Origin: Henckelia pumila
Taxonomy: Eukaryota; Streptophyta; Magnoliopsida; Lamiales; Gesneriaceae
NCBI RefSeq assembly: GCF_033568475.1
Contig: NC_133123.1
Span: 133,892,930 to 133,956,929 of the forward strand
DNA length: 64,000 nt
Direction: 5' to 3'
In this document: positions 47,212 through 59,950 of the stretch, one piece after another
Position numbering within the stretch: position 1 is the stretch's first letter
How the letters are laid out: the number at the start of each line of letters is the position of its first letter
Made by a program: the position numbers and the translations under genes
Notes under the pieces: model-generated
Told to the model about the DNA's origin: nothing
Seen by the model: only the letters and a program-made list of their open reading frames with translations
Databases searched by the model: none

Positions 47212-47501
47212 GCTGAGGTTCCACTCGTTTCACCGAGAAACTTCAGGAAATCTTACAGCTGTTTGTCTTGTCCTTCTATGCCATTAATAATGGCATCTTT
47301 AGCTAGTGGATGAATCACCCGTTATCCACCTTGTCCTGTAATACCATTATTGATGTCATCGTTTGTTGGTGGAGGAGTCATATGTCGTCCTTTTTCTTTT
47401 GGCTCTATCCTCCTCACATGTCTTCTTTATTTTTGTCGGGGCATCTTCTGCTTTTGCAGTGGTCCCCTGAAAAAACGCATCTTTGGTGGTCCCTGTCTAC
47501 C

Positions 47502-48799
47502 TTAGCTTGTCTCGAAAAAATCTTTTCGATACGTTTGGGGTCTGAATGTTTTTTTGAACTCTGGCTCCTTCTGATCAGGACATTCTGGGCAGATAACCTC
47601 TGACCATATTCCTATGTGAGCCATGTTACAAAATTTTCGGCGAGTTTCTTTACTCCCCGGCAGCTTGTTGTTCAACAAAAAGTTTCTTTTCTTTTCGAAG
47701 AGTTCTTCCGCGAAAGCCGTAGTTTTTCCTGTCATTGTATTTAACAGGAACGATCCATTCACAGAATTCTGGTAGAATTTGAACGGAAATTTGACTTTGT
47801 CCGTCTCGGTGAGACAGACCCAAATACCCCATGCCCTTCTGATTGAGATTTCATTTTCTCCAAAAGTGGATACCAAGGGTATTTCTTTAGCTTTAGGATC
47901 CTTGATAAATTTATGGCTCGTCATATCAGGTCTCCTTAGCTTGATGAAATGAAAGGGTTCGTGTGATCCTTTTCCTGTTGGTTCTGGTGCTGCACTGAAG
48001 AAATATAATTCTAGCACATCTCCTCTGAACAAATGATCATTATTTGCCCATGTTTTTTGAACTGCTTTCTGGATCCATTTGGTAACTGTGATATCTCCGG
48101 GAAGCTTGGCGATGTTGTATAAACTGAGACCAAAGCCCCAAATTCATACCAGAGCTTTACATCCTTAGGATTGACATTGTTTTTTAGCCAAACCCTTGGA
48201 TATATTCCTGCAACATCAACCCTGCAAGTGTTCGGATTGATTTCACTCCTTGTCTTTAATTTCTCCCACTTCTGTTGATAAACCTGGAATGGAGAAATAA
48301 TAGCTGGATTAGTATCAATCTTAGATTTACCATTGTCAGTGTTGGACCTAAGATTGATCTCTTCCTCTTTTACCCCAGAGGTGGAGGGTTGACTTGATGA
48401 GTATTTCTCATCAATTGTTGCTTCATCCAATTCATCAAAAGCTGATGATAGATTAGCACTTGTTTCTTGGGTTTTGGAATCCTCAACCTTTTGTTCTACA
48501 ACCAGTGGCTGTATTTTTTCTTCTTGTAAAACCAATGATTTTAACATTTCCTGTTTATGAGAAACCAATGGTTTCTCTATAGCCTTAACAATTGGTCCTT
48601 GAATAGCAACCTATAGTTGAGTTTGAGCTTGCATACATCCAGTAATACGATTAGATACTTTGATCCGATCAGCTTGCAATAACCTGCCAGCCATTTCAGC
48701 ATTAATGACTAACTGGTTGAACTCGGTTTGAAGCAACCCAAGATGTTCCCTTAGATTCCTCTGCATTTTCATGATGGAATCCACGTCACTGACTTCCAT
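47502..48799 (-). pseudogene. Last ORF of the pararetrovirus (position of the transactivator), broken
   Basis: Starts at the ATG at 48,799, overlapping the end of the pol frame by about 14 nt. Broken by TAG at 48,611-48,613 and a frameshift at about 48,030-48,090. The N-terminal part is helical (QRNLREHLGLLQTEFNQL), followed by an acidic linker. The C-terminal part is compact (WEKLKTRSE, GIYPRVWLKNN, FHFIKLRRPDM, IRRAWGIWVCL) and ends with a CPEC pair. Cavemo- and solendoviruses have a transactivator/inclusion-body gene here. I assign it by position; I did not recognise a diagnostic motif. Confidence 0.55.
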
Positions 48800-50809
48800 C
48801 TCTTGTTAAGAAATCTGCAAGAATATTTTCATGAGATTTAATAATAACAATATCAAAAATATAATTTTGACATAATTCTTGTCATCTTAATAACCTAGCT
48901 TTCTCAGGTTTGGATTCAATCTTATTTCTTAAGAAAGCTTTTACCTGGGTGTTATCAACCTTCAGCGTGAATTTTTTAGCAAGTAAAAATAATGGCCATT
49001 TTTCAAAAGCCCTTTTAACTGCATAAAATTCCTTCTCATTGATATGCCATCTGATGGCCTCAGATTATGAAAAAAGATTGCTACAGTATCTGCATGGTAT
49101 TTCTCCATCCGGGGTGATCTTGGTAAGGACTGCAGCCCACCATTCGTCACTGGCATCCGTGAATAATACCAGATCATCTTCATCTACGGGTATAGCCATT
49201 TTTGGGAGATTCTTACATATCTCCTTTAATTGGTTTACCCCTTTAGTATGGTCATCGGTCCATATAAACCTGACATCCTTTTTTAACAAAGGACTGAACA
49301 CCTTTCTGTACATTGCTAAGTTTTTTATGTTCTCCCTGCAAAATTAACTACTCCTAGAAAACTCTGGAGTTGTTTTACATCTTTGAGTTTATCTGAAAAA
49401 TTCTTTACCTTTTCCACAATATGGGGTTGTAGAATTATTTCAGTTTCATCAATCTCAATACCAAGGAATTCAATTTTCCTTGTTGCTATGACTGCTTTCT
49501 TTTCAGATAAAACAAGTCCTTCTTGTTTACAAATTTTAGAGAAAATCTCTAAGTGTTTAACATGTCCGTCTATGTTTTTTGATGCTATAAGAATATCATC
49601 AATATAAACAAACATAAAGTTGAAATAATATTTAAAAAGATTATCCATTTTTCTTTGAAATATTTGGGGTGCATTGGCCAATCCCATATGCATAACTTCC
49701 CAAATATAGTGTCCTTGTGGAGTAGAGAAGGCTGTGAATTTCTTACTGCCTTCTTCCATTCGAATCTGGTAAAATCCAGACGTACAATCAAATTTTGAGA
49801 ACCCTCTAGCATTTCGTACACAGCTAATTAGGTGTTCTCTACTAGGTATGAAGTACCCATCAAACTACAGGATTTTATTAATACCTTGGTAGTTAATAAC
49901 TAACCTGGGTTTTCCTCTTTTTATTTCACCATGATTTCTGACCAGAAAACCTGGGTTGCTATATGGTGAAACTCCTTCTTTGATTAGACCAAGGTCCAAA
50001 TGTTCCTTGATAATCATTCTCATATCCCTTTGATCTGTTATGTTCATCGGGATATGCTTATATCTGACGAATTCATAATCTTTGCCTTCCTTTAGAGTAA
50101 GGCTGGCTTTGAGTTGATTTCTATCCCACCATGCCAAAGGATGCTCATTATAACTTTCGTTGAGCCTCTTTTTGACATCTTCAAGGGATACCTTATTTTC
50201 TAACTCTATATCTCTATGATTTAGAGTTACCTTGATAAGCTCCATATCCTCTGTTTGGAGTTTTTGTTCTGTTGTTATTTTCAACATGGTTTCTCCAAAC
50301 CTTCTTGGATCTTTCATTTTTGGGTGAAAAAGTTGTCCTTTATCACCATGCTGGCTGCAAAATATTATCGACAATTGTTGATAAAAAGCAACCTTGAGTC
50401 TTTGAACGATAATTTTATGATCACAAATTGTAGTGACCATAAGTCTTCTTGACTCATTGTCTTGTGTGTACTTCTTAAACATTTGTAAGAAGTTATTTCT
50501 TAACAGGATATCAGCTCATGTATCATGAAAATAGATTGGTGGTGTCTTTACCTTGTACCAAGGTGTTTGACTTGCTCCTCCCACAAGGATTTCTACTTGT
50601 TTTATTCCTTTGCAAAGAATTAAAATTCTTCGAGAGAAATCTCGTCCAGCAATTTTTGGCAAGTCCTCTTCACATTCTTCAGGAAAGACACCTCTTTTTG
50701 CTGTACAAATTCCTGCTCCCGAGTCAATATAAGCTACAAAGTATTCAGCCTTATATTGTTCGTATAACATCCCAATTGGAATATAGATGGAGAAAGGACT
50801 TGTTGTCAT
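48786..50809 (-). pseudogene. Pararetroviral protease-reverse transcriptase-RNase H, broken
   Basis: One polyprotein-like frame. Aspartic protease near the start (AYIDSGAGICTAKRG); reverse transcriptase (GLIKEGVSPYSNPGFLVR, RLVINYQGINK, FSKFDCTSGFYQI, FVYIDDILIAS); RNase H (LVLFTDASDEWWAAVL, RWHINEKEFYAV) ending LADFLTRDGSQ. Disabling changes: TGA 50,516-50,518, TAG 49,865-49,867, a frameshift near 49,330, TAA 49,065-49,067 and TGA 48,882-48,884. In the virus this enzyme copies the pregenomic RNA to DNA. The start ATG follows the previous stop by one base, the tight spacing of caulimovirid genes. Confidence 0.88.
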
Positions 50810-50810
50810 T

Positions 50811-51074
50811 TTACTTAAAGGGATTACTAAATGGTCCTGCCATTTTTAGTAAACTGCATTGTAACTCAGTAATCCGATTAAGACTATTTAGCCTTAATAC
50901 CTCTAAGGCCTCAGTAGGTAGAGTATTGTAACTCTTTTCTACTTCTTCAATGCGTTCTAGTAAATCATGCTCATGATTTACTAGTCTCAAAAGTTGCTTC
51001 TTTCTCTGTTTGTGAACAAAGTTCTCGAATTTGATTAAAGGATTGTCCCTTATCCGATTCTCTTGGTTTTCCAT
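50811..51074 (-). CDS. Small coiled-coil pararetroviral ORF, 87 codons
   Basis: Open from MENQENRI to PFSNPFK. Heptad-like hydrophobics (LLRLVNHEHDLLERIEEVE, LEVLRLNSLNRITEL) suggest a coiled coil. It sits between the movement protein and the polymerase, where cassava vein mosaic virus has a ~9 kDa ORF; caulimoviruses have their coiled-coil virion-associated protein before the coat gene. The role is inferred from size and position. It is the only viral ORF here without an obvious break. Confidence 0.6.
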   Translation of the reverse strand: MENQENRIRDNPLIKFENFVHKQRKKQLLRLVNHEHDLLERIEEVEKSYNTLPTEALEVLRLNSLNRITELQCSLLKMAGPFSNPFK

Positions 51075-51086
51075 CTTGTAGAATTC

Positions 51087-52283
51087 TTATTGAATCCTCC
51101 AAGTCTTTTCTTTTGCCATGAACTCTATTCCCTTTTCAAGGCGTTTCCATGGTTTATGATCCTCCAGGAACTCTAGACCAAGAATGAGCTGATCCACTTC
51201 TTTTCCTGGAATTCCTCAGATTTGAACTTCCAATTCTCCAATATTTATTACTCCTTGGTAAGTTCCTTTTTCCTGTTGTTCCAAATAGTAAATCGAGTTA
51301 CAAGGAAACTGGTTCCGATAACTTGTAATTTCGAATACTATTTTCACTTCTTTCCATCCTTCTGGAGATCTAAGTTTTCTTATTTTAGAAAACTCTTTTT
51401 CTTCTGGTGGAATTTCTTGAATATGAGATTTGTCCCATCTCCATCTTGTCATTCGGTTTCCTTGGAAAGATAACCTTCGGGGTTCTATTTTAAGGTCTCT
51501 ATATAGAACTGGCCTGTCTTGAATTTGAATGTCTGTTTCCTGAATTAAAGGAAACTCGATTCTTTCTGGGTATATTTCTTGAGAAACTTTCCCAAAGATC
51601 TCTGAAATTTCAATGAACTCATTTCTAATAAATAATTCAGAATGATGAGTATTAGAAAGAGCATATGAAATTTGATATGTAATAGAATATGGTCTATTAC
51701 TTTTCTTCATTAGTCTTTTTTCCTTGAAGTTTTGATGCAACGTCAAGGCTCGACTAAAGTCCCTGTCAGCTAAATTGTAGGCTATTCTTGGATAAATAAC
51801 TCCTACAATTTTTCCTGCACAAAGATTTCTTGAGATAGTACCCAGTACAACATCTTGAATATTCCCCATTATTTTTTCACATACTACGATATCTATGGGT
51901 GAATCTATTCCTTCCTTAAAAGTTGCCTTAATCATTATTTGGATTGCTCCAATATGAATCCAAGACATCGTCCTTGCTACGTCACTTTTCAGTTTTTGCA
52001 ATTCCTCTCTTATTTCTTCAAGATGAATTAACTGCATCTCTATTTGATTACTTGTTAACTCCATAGGGATTGCCATTTCCCTTCTGGATACTTTGTAAAT
52101 CAAATAATGTCTTCTTTGTCTAAGTCCTAGGTTGCCTAAGACTCTTTCTACTTGTCCTGCCGAAAATCCTTGGTACTTCTGTAACGTTGGATTTTCTCTC
52201 ATAATCCTTTGGACCATATTATGAGATATAGTTGTTTGACTAAAGAACCCAGCCAAACTCTCATTTGTTTCATGTTGAAACAC
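51087..52283 (-). pseudogene. Pararetroviral movement protein, one internal stop
   Basis: 398 codons in one frame with a single TGA at 51,216-51,218 (codon 356). The central region fits the 30K-type movement proteins of Caulimoviridae: SWIHIGAIQIMIKATFKEGI, then GKIVGVIYPRIAYNLADRDF and SRALTLHQNF, then ISYALSNTHHSELF. Such proteins modify plasmodesmata. An upstream amphipathic stretch (HLEEIREELQKLKSDVART) precedes it. It follows the coat gene closely. Confidence 0.82.
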
Positions 52284-52638
52284 CTCTTATTGATTCTGAT
52301 TCTGATTCTGATTCTGATTCTGATTCTGATTCAGATTCTTCTTGGATAAACAACAGCTCTTCTTCGTATATGCTTTCATCTGAGGGGATATCCTCAAATT
52401 GATATACTTGGACTAGATCTTGAAAGAAGACTGCATCATCCATATCCGGCGTTGCTTCAAAGAGTTTAACTCATTTTTTCTCGTTTTCTGGACAGTTTGT
52501 AGATATATATCCTCTAGCTCCACATGTCCAGCAGTTGCAATCTTTGAAACTTTCACTTGCTCTTGTATGAGTTCTTCTGAAAGTTCTTCTAGATGGTGTT
52601 CTTCCCCTGCTTTGTGATGAGCCTGTTGCTGGGGATGT

Positions 52639-55107
52639 TGTAACACCCGGTATTTTTAAATACGTAAATCTGCATGCATAATTAGGGAATTTAATTATTT
52701 AAATTTTAGATTTATGGGTTAAATAATTATGTGAATCATTTGTGCATGATTTAATTTATTTTTTTAAGCATTTAACCCATAATTAGTGATTTTTATGATT
52801 TTTAGTATTTAATTGTTTTTGATCGCGTAGACGGGACCGTGGACGGATGAGATGACAACTTTCTATCCAAATTATTTTATGAGTCTTTTTAGAGCCCAAA
52901 AATATTATTTTGAGTTTTATTTCCTCAAAATTTTTAGTATTTAATTTTATATAATTTTAGGAGTCCATTTTTATTCAAATTTAGCCATTTTAATGACTTT
53001 TAATTATTTTTAAAATTTTCTTAATTTGTAATTTCGAGATTTTTATATTTTAAATTGAGTTATCAGATTTTAACTTTCATTTGAAAGATTAAGTTGTATA
53101 TTTTTATATTTAAAACCTTTTATCTATATTTAATTAACCTATATTTTAATTAAAACAAAAACAAAACCTAATCTACCCAAACCCCACGTTAATTTCCCAT
53201 CAGCCGCCTCCCTCCCTACTATTCATCATCCTCATCGACCGAGACACCTCCAAGAACACCATAGCTTGATTTTGAAGCTTCCAAGTCGGTTGTCATCGCC
53301 CCGTCGTCCCGGAATCGTTCTACGCACTCCTTTCTCTTCAAACTACGGTGCAAGGCATGTTTCTTTCTCAAAAATTTCGTACTATATCAGTGGGTAATAG
53401 TGTGGGTGTGTATGCATCAGATTCTTTCAAATAATTTTCAGAAAAACGATTGATTTTGTGGGTTGAAGCTTGTGTATTCGTGGTTCATTCACCTCACGTT
53501 TTTATCACTCTTGGATCGGTACTAGCTGCTGGTCAGGTCCAGTAGGTGGTGTAGAAGAGGTCTAGGCTGGAATGGCTCGAGTGGCTCGAGCCAAACGAGC
53601 CTAGAACCTTGGTAGAACAGTTCGGCCGAGGAAGGTGCAGATTAGGGTTCTCGGGAAGGGGGTGCTGGGCTCTGTGCGTGGGCTGCATGGGGTCAGGGCT
53701 AGGGTCAGGTTCGGACCGCCCAGACGTGGGCTACGTCTGGGCGGCGGCGCTCCGGCCAGGGGTGGCCGGAGCAGGCCGGCAGCAGCCAAGGAGCGGCTGT
53801 TGCTCACGGCTGCAACAGAATCGGGAATAGGGGGGGGGGGTTCGGGCTAGGGTTCCAGGGGGGCTTCCGGGTCGGGTTTAGTGGTCCGGGTCAAGTCAGT
53901 GGGTCGTGGGTCGAGTTATTTGGGTCCGGGTCCAGGTTAAGTTAGTTGGGCTCGGGTATTTTATTTTTAAGTTAATTAATGAATTTAAGGGTTTAATTGG
54001 GTTAATTAGATTAATTTAATTAATGGGCCAGTCTCAGTGTTAATATGCCAGATTTAAGTAATTGGGCTTGAGTGTTAGGGCCAGCAGTCCAGTACAATCC
54101 ATGAGAAATTTGCATGTGTCCTGAATATATATTTAATTATTTTATGCATGGGAGTTATGTTAATATTTATATGTTAGTATGAAATTAAATTAAATATATA
54201 TGAAGGACACACATTTTAATTAAGTACATGCATTCATGAAATAATTTTATGTACGATTAAATGTTTAAGGTTGAGCAATAAGAAAATATTTTATGTTGGA
54301 AGTTGAAGTAGTGTGACAATTTGAGATTTGAGGGGGATTCGTCCCTATATGTGAACTATTGAAGGGCAGTTTACTGCCAATTTAAGAGGTGATTCGTCAC
54401 CGCCACGTACGTTGGTTTCCACGCTGATCAGTATTTAATGTATGATTTAAGGTTACACTACGGATACAACCATGCGATGTTAGAAAATAATTTGCTCAAC
54501 AATATTTATGTGGTATGTTATTTAAGATAATTTAAGTTATGATATGTTATGATGTTTTTAAGCATGCACCTTCATGTATATGTTATGTATTAGTATTAAA
54601 TTGATTTAAATTATTTTGAACCCTTGTTATGTTAGCATATTGGGCCTCTAGGCTCACTACACTGGTATGGTGCAGGTGAGTTCGTAGAGGAGGATGTAGT
54701 ACCCACCGGAGGCGAGGACGTATGAGCAGACTGGCAGTGATCCCCGTGACCGTGATAGATGTCTGAGTCGTTATGCATGTTTTGAATATTTTTAGTATGT
54801 TACATTTTTAAGTAATTTTCAGTGGTTGGGTTTTGGAATGTTATTTTTAAATATTTTTAGTGCATGCAGTTTTTTTATTATTTTCTCATGACAGTATTTT
54901 AATTAAATGTAGACTCAGATATTTATTTTATTAAAGAATGCATTTTTATTTAAGTTATTTATTTATTTATTTATTTATTTTTAAATTTTTTTATTCTGTG
55001 CATATATGTATGGGCATATAGGTACATATTTTATTTAGTAAGTAAAAAAAAAAAAAAAATTTTTTTTCGCATATTTATTTATTAATTATAGAGTTAGGGT
55101 CGTTTCA
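52639..55107 (+). repeat. 5' LTR of Tekay copy 2
   Basis: 2,469 bp. Shares the ends, the GC-rich block and the CAG|GTGAGT site (GT at 54,676) with copy 1. Confidence 0.95.
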
Positions 55108-55109
55108 GT

Positions 55110-55121
55110 TGGTATCAGAGC
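55110..55121 (+). promoter_or_regulatory. Primer-binding site, copy 2
   Basis: TGGTATCAGAGC two bases after the LTR, matching initiator tRNA-Met. Confidence 0.93.
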
Positions 55122-55293
55122 ACGGTCCTTGGAGGGGTCATTACTGCTATGCGAGCTCAGAAATCCACGCTACCGGTCTGTAAGTTTTAAGTGTTTATAG
55201 TATGATTTAATTCTTTGGATTTAAGTTAGCATTACTTTTAAACCACTTAGTTATGCATGGCGATTTACGTAAAGAAATATGTGGTGGTGCAGA

Positions 55294-56346
55294 ATACCTC
55301 CCAGACCGATGAACAGACGTGGGGGATCTCCACCTCCACCTCCACCTCCGCAGAACCCTCTAGCAGCATTGGAGCAGGTCAATGCGAATATGATGGCAGA
55401 GATTACTGCTCTGTTAGAGCAGCAGGCTACTCGTCCTAGATTGTCCCATGAGGAGGACGTTGCTGAGAGGTTCCAGAAGAAGGGACCGAAGGAGTTCCTT
55501 GGTAACACCGATCCTTTGGTGGCTGAGGGGTGGATTCGCTCTCTGGAGTCCATCTTTGCTTATATGGGGATCACAGACGCCGACAGGGTAAACTGTGCGA
55601 CTTACATGCTGAGAGGAGATGCAGCTTTATGGTGGGAGGGTGCTGCCAGGGGAGTTCACCTTCCTACACTGTCTTGGGCGGAGTTCAGGCGTGTCTTCTA
55701 CGCCAAGTATTTCACGGAGGATGTGAGGAGTCGCATGATCCGGGAGTTTATGAGTCTCTGGCAGGGGGACAGGTCTGTTGTGGAGTATGTGAGCCAGTTC
55801 GAGCGGGGCTGTCATTTTGTGCCTCTGATTGCAGACAGTCCACCGGAGAAGATGAGACAGTTTGTGGAGGGACTGAGAGTGGATATTAAGCACGACGTAC
55901 GTATGATGGATGTCGCTACATATGAGGCGGCAGTTAGTAGAGAACTGAGGTCAGAGGAGGGTAGGAGAGAGATGCAGAGGGAGCAGCAAGGGAAGAGGCA
56001 GTTTCAGGATGGGTATCAGCGACCATCTTCACAGCCTCCTGCGAAGAAGCAGTTTACAGGGCCGGCTAAGGGCCCGAATCCTCAGCAGAGGCCGCAGCAG
56101 CAGAGGCCACAGCAGCAGAGGGGCGGGGCCCCTAATGCCATAGGTTTTCCTACTTGCCCGAAGTGTCAGAAGATGCATTTGGGACCGTGTTTGTTGGGAG
56201 CAGGGGTTTTCTATCACTGTAGGGAGCCAGGGCATCAGATAGCTAACTGCCCGAGGAAGAAGAACACTGCTGGTAGAGTGTTCGTCATGCAGGCTGAGGA
56301 GGTAGATCCAGACACCTCCTTGATCACCGGTATATCTTACCCCTAA
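55294..56346 (+). pseudogene. Tekay gag (copy 2), start codon changed to ATA
   Basis: Frame open from before the start to TAA 56,344-56,346, which lies in the putative intron. The position of the copy 1 ATG reads ATA (55,294-55,296); the next ATG, at 55,309, would lose five residues. Gag domain as in copy 1, and the CCHC knuckle is complete (CREPGHQIANCPRKK). The coding part before the intron ends at 56,329. Because translation could begin at 55,309, this gag may still be functional. Confidence 0.88.
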
Positions 56347-56531
56347 CATTTTAATAATTTTTCTTTGGTTAAAATTTCGTCTTTATTTTGGAATTGTTGT
56401 TATTTGGGTTATTTAACTGCATGTTAGAATAGGAAGCATGTTTTACTTGTGATTAGAATTAAGAATTAGTAGTGACTCGTTGGGGAAAATTTGGTAGTGG
56501 TATGAAATTGTTGGGAATTTTCTGCGTGCAG
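56330..56531 (+). other. Putative gag-pol intron, copy 2
   Basis: 202 bp with the same borders as copy 1: ACCG|GTATATC and GTGCAG|GGAG. Removal restores a gag-pol frame. Confidence 0.6.
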
Positions 56532-59500
56532 GGAGAATTCTAGTTGGAGGCAACTCCACGTTTGCGTTGCTAGATTCAGGGGCTACGCATTCGTTTATCT
56601 CCCTGGAGTTTATCAGGCGGGTAGGCATCACACCTGAGAGTATTGACAGTGGGTATGATGTTACTATGCCGTCAGGGCAGATTATTTCTACCTTGAAGGT
56701 TATTCGAGGACTGGAGTTGGAGCTGCAGGGACACTCCATTCGAGCAGATGTGGTGGTTTTGCCATTGAGTGGATTCGATTTGATTTTGGGTATGGACTGG
56801 TTGACAGTCAATGGAGCTTCGATTGATTTTCGTCGGAGATCAGTGTCAGTGAGACCTACAGTAGGCGACCCGTTCACTTTTCATGCATCTCGGAGCAGTG
56901 ATATTCCTCAGGTGATATCTCTTATTCAGGCGAGGAAGTTGTTGAGACGGGGTTGCCAGGGGTTTTTAGCGAGTATCGTCACGACTTCAGTGCCATCTAG
57001 CAGATCATTATCAGAGATAGAGTTGGTTCGTGATTTTCCGGATGTCTTTCCGGAGGATGTTGCAGGAATTCCACCAGTGAGAGATGTGGAGTTCAGCATC
57101 GACTTGGTGCCAGACACCGTGCCTATCTCTAAGGCACCGTACAGACTTGCTCCTACCGAGATGAAAGAGTTGAAGGAGCAGATTCAGGAGTTGTTAGAGA
57201 AAGGCTTTGTTCGTCCTAGCTTTTCTCCGTGGGGAGCTCCGGTGTTATTTGTGAAGAAGAAGGATGGCAGTATGAGACTGTGCATCGATTACCGAGAGCT
57301 CAACAGGGTCACAGTGAAGAACAAGTATCCACTGCCGAGAATAGAGGATTTATTTGACCAGTTGCAGGGAGCTTCAGTGTTCTCCAAGATCGACCTGTGA
57401 TCTGGTTATCATCAGTTGCGTGTTAGAGATGCAGATGTGTCCAAGACTGCTTTCAGGACACGATATGGGCATTACGAGTTCTTAGTGATGCCATTTGGGA
57501 TGACCAATGCTCCAGCAGTTTTCATGGATCTCATGAACCGAGTCTTTCAGCCGTATCTAGATCAGTTCATCATAGTCTTCATTGATGATATCTTGATCTA
57601 TTCTAGGAGCATTGAGGAGCATAGACAGCATCTTCAGACAGCCTTGCAGACTTTGAGGGAGCATCGTTTGTATGCCAAGTTCAGCAAGTGCGAGTTTTGG
57701 CTCGAGCAGGTGGCATTTCTTGGCCACATTATTTCGAGAGATGGGATTGCAGTGGATCAGTCTAAGGTTGAGGCAGTGCAGAACTGGGGCATTCCGAAGA
57801 ATGCTTCAGAGATTCGTAGTTTCTTGGGTTTGGCAGGATACTATAGAAAGTTCATCAAGGGTTTTTCCTCTATTGCAGTACCCTTGACTTCCTTAACCAA
57901 GAAGAATGCGAAGTTTATCTGGAGTTCAGACTGTCAGAGGAGCTTCGATCAGCTGAAGGAAGCACTCACTACTGCACCGGTGTTAGCGGTGACAGTACCA
58001 CATGAGGAGTTAGTGGTGTACACCGACGCGTCTAAGCTAGGTTTAGGCGCAGTACTTATGCAGTGTGGCAAGGTTATTGCGTATGCATCGAGGCAGCTGA
58101 AGGTTCATGAGCAGAATTACCCGACGCATGACTTGGAGTTAGCAGCAGTGGTTTTCGCTTTGAAAATCTGGAGGCACTATCTGTATGGCGAGAAGTGCAA
58201 GATTTTCACAAACCACAAGAGTCTCAAGTACTTCTTCACACAGAAGGAGTTGAACATGAGACAACGCCGATGGTTGGAGTTGGTGAAGGATTATGACTGT
58301 GACATTAGCTACCATCCGGGTAAAGCTAATGTAGTAGCAGATGCTTTGAGTCGGAAGTCGTCAGTGGTCTCATATTTGACCGTACAGTTACCACTGCAGA
58401 GCAAGATTCAGAGATTTGACTTGGAGTGTTATCCGAGTGGTCATGCACCGAGCTTGTCAGTGTTGACGGTGCAGCCAGTTCTGTGAGATCGGATTAGGGA
58501 TGGACAGTCTACTGATGAGGAGTTGCAGTGATGGAGACAGAGAGATGAGGCTAGGGGTAACTTCTTGTATACAGTGGTGGATGGTATCGTTCAGTACCAT
58601 GGTAGGATGTGGGTACCGAACGTCGATCAGTTGAGAGCTGAGATTTTAGCAGAGGCTCACACATCTCCGTACTCCATTCACCCCGGAAGTACGAAGATGT
58701 ACAAAGATTTGCAGCTATTGTATTGGTGGCCCGGGATGAAGAGTGACATCTGGAGAGTGGTGTCAGAGTGCTTGACTTGTCAGCAAGTCAAGGCAGAGCA
58801 TCAGCGTCCAGCAGGACTTCTTAGACCTCTTCCCATTCCGGAATGGAAATGGAAATATATTACGATGGACTTTGTGGTTGGCTTACCGAGGAGTGCCAGA
58901 GGTTGCACAACGATTTGGGTGATTGTGGATAGACTCACCAAGTCAGCTCATTTCTTGCCGGTGAGGACTACCTACTCATTGACACAGTATGCAGAGCTTT
59001 ACATCAAGGAGATTGTTAGACTGCATGGCATACCAGTGTCGATTGTGTCAGACAGAGATCCGAGATTCACATCTGCGTTTTGGAAGAGTCTGCACACAGC
59101 ATTGGGGACTAGGCTTTTGTTCAGCACAGCATTCCATCCCCAGACAGATGGTCAGTCTGAGAGAGTGATCCAGGTTCGCGAGGATCTTCTGAGAGCTTGT
59201 GTCATTGATTTTCGGGGCTCTTGGGAGACTAGACTGCCATTAGTGGAGTTTACCTATAACAACAGTTTTCAGTCGTCTATAGGTATGGCTCCTTATGCAG
59301 CATTGTATGGGAGGAGATGCAGATCTCCTGTGCATTAGGATGAGGTTGGTGAGCGGATTTTACTGGGTCCTGAGATTGTGCAGCAGACAGCTGACATTGT
59401 GACTCAGATTCGAGATCGGATGAGGACTGCTCAGAGTCGTCAGAAGAGTTATGCAGATGCCAGACGACGAGATTTGGAGTTCGCTGTAGGTGATCACGTA

Positions 59501-59905
59501 TTCCTGAAGGTGTCACCTATGAAGGGAGTGGTGCGTTTTGGCCGGAGAGGCAAGCTTAATCCGAGGTATATAGGGCCATTCGAGATCTTGAAGAGAGTTG
59601 GCACGTTGGCCTACCGTTTAGCTCTACCACCAGGGCTAGCGGCAGTGCACAACGTTTTCCATGTATCCATGCTTCGGAGATATGTCTCTAACCCGTCGCA
59701 TGTGTTGGATTTCGATCCCTTGCAGTTGCCACCAGATCTAGTGTATGAGGAGAGGCCAGTGCGGATCTTGGCAAGGGAGGAGCGGAGGCTTAGGACGCGA
59801 GTCATACCGATGGTCAGAGTCCAGTGGCTGAATCACTCAGAGGAGGAAGCTACTTGGGAGACCGAGGCAGACATGAGGACTCGCTACCCGAAGTTGTTCG
59901 GATAA
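56532..59905 (+). pseudogene. Tekay pol (PR-RT-RNase H-integrase-chromodomain), copy 2, broken by stops
   Basis: Same domain order as copy 1 and no frameshift seen. Stops: TGA 57,398-57,400 (shared with copy 1), TGA 58,484-58,486, TGA 58,529-58,531 and TAG 59,336-59,338. Copy 1 has CGA, CGA and TGG at the last three, so each is one C-to-T or G-to-A step. The integrase Glu helix reads VIQVREDLL against VIQVLEDLL. The chromodomain is complete (VQWLNHSEEEATWE) and the frame ends TAA at 59,905. Confidence 0.93.
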
Positions 59906-59932
59906 GTACTTTAATTTCGAGGACGAAATTCA

Positions 59933-59950
59933 ATGTAAGGGGGGGAGAAT
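59933..59950 (+). promoter_or_regulatory. Polypurine tract, copy 2
   Basis: AA, seven G, then AGAAT directly before the 3' LTR. Confidence 0.85.

Noticed and set aside
49039..49347. Plus-strand frames opposite the pararetroviral polymerase
   Set aside because: Shadows of the minus-strand RT/RNase H frame.
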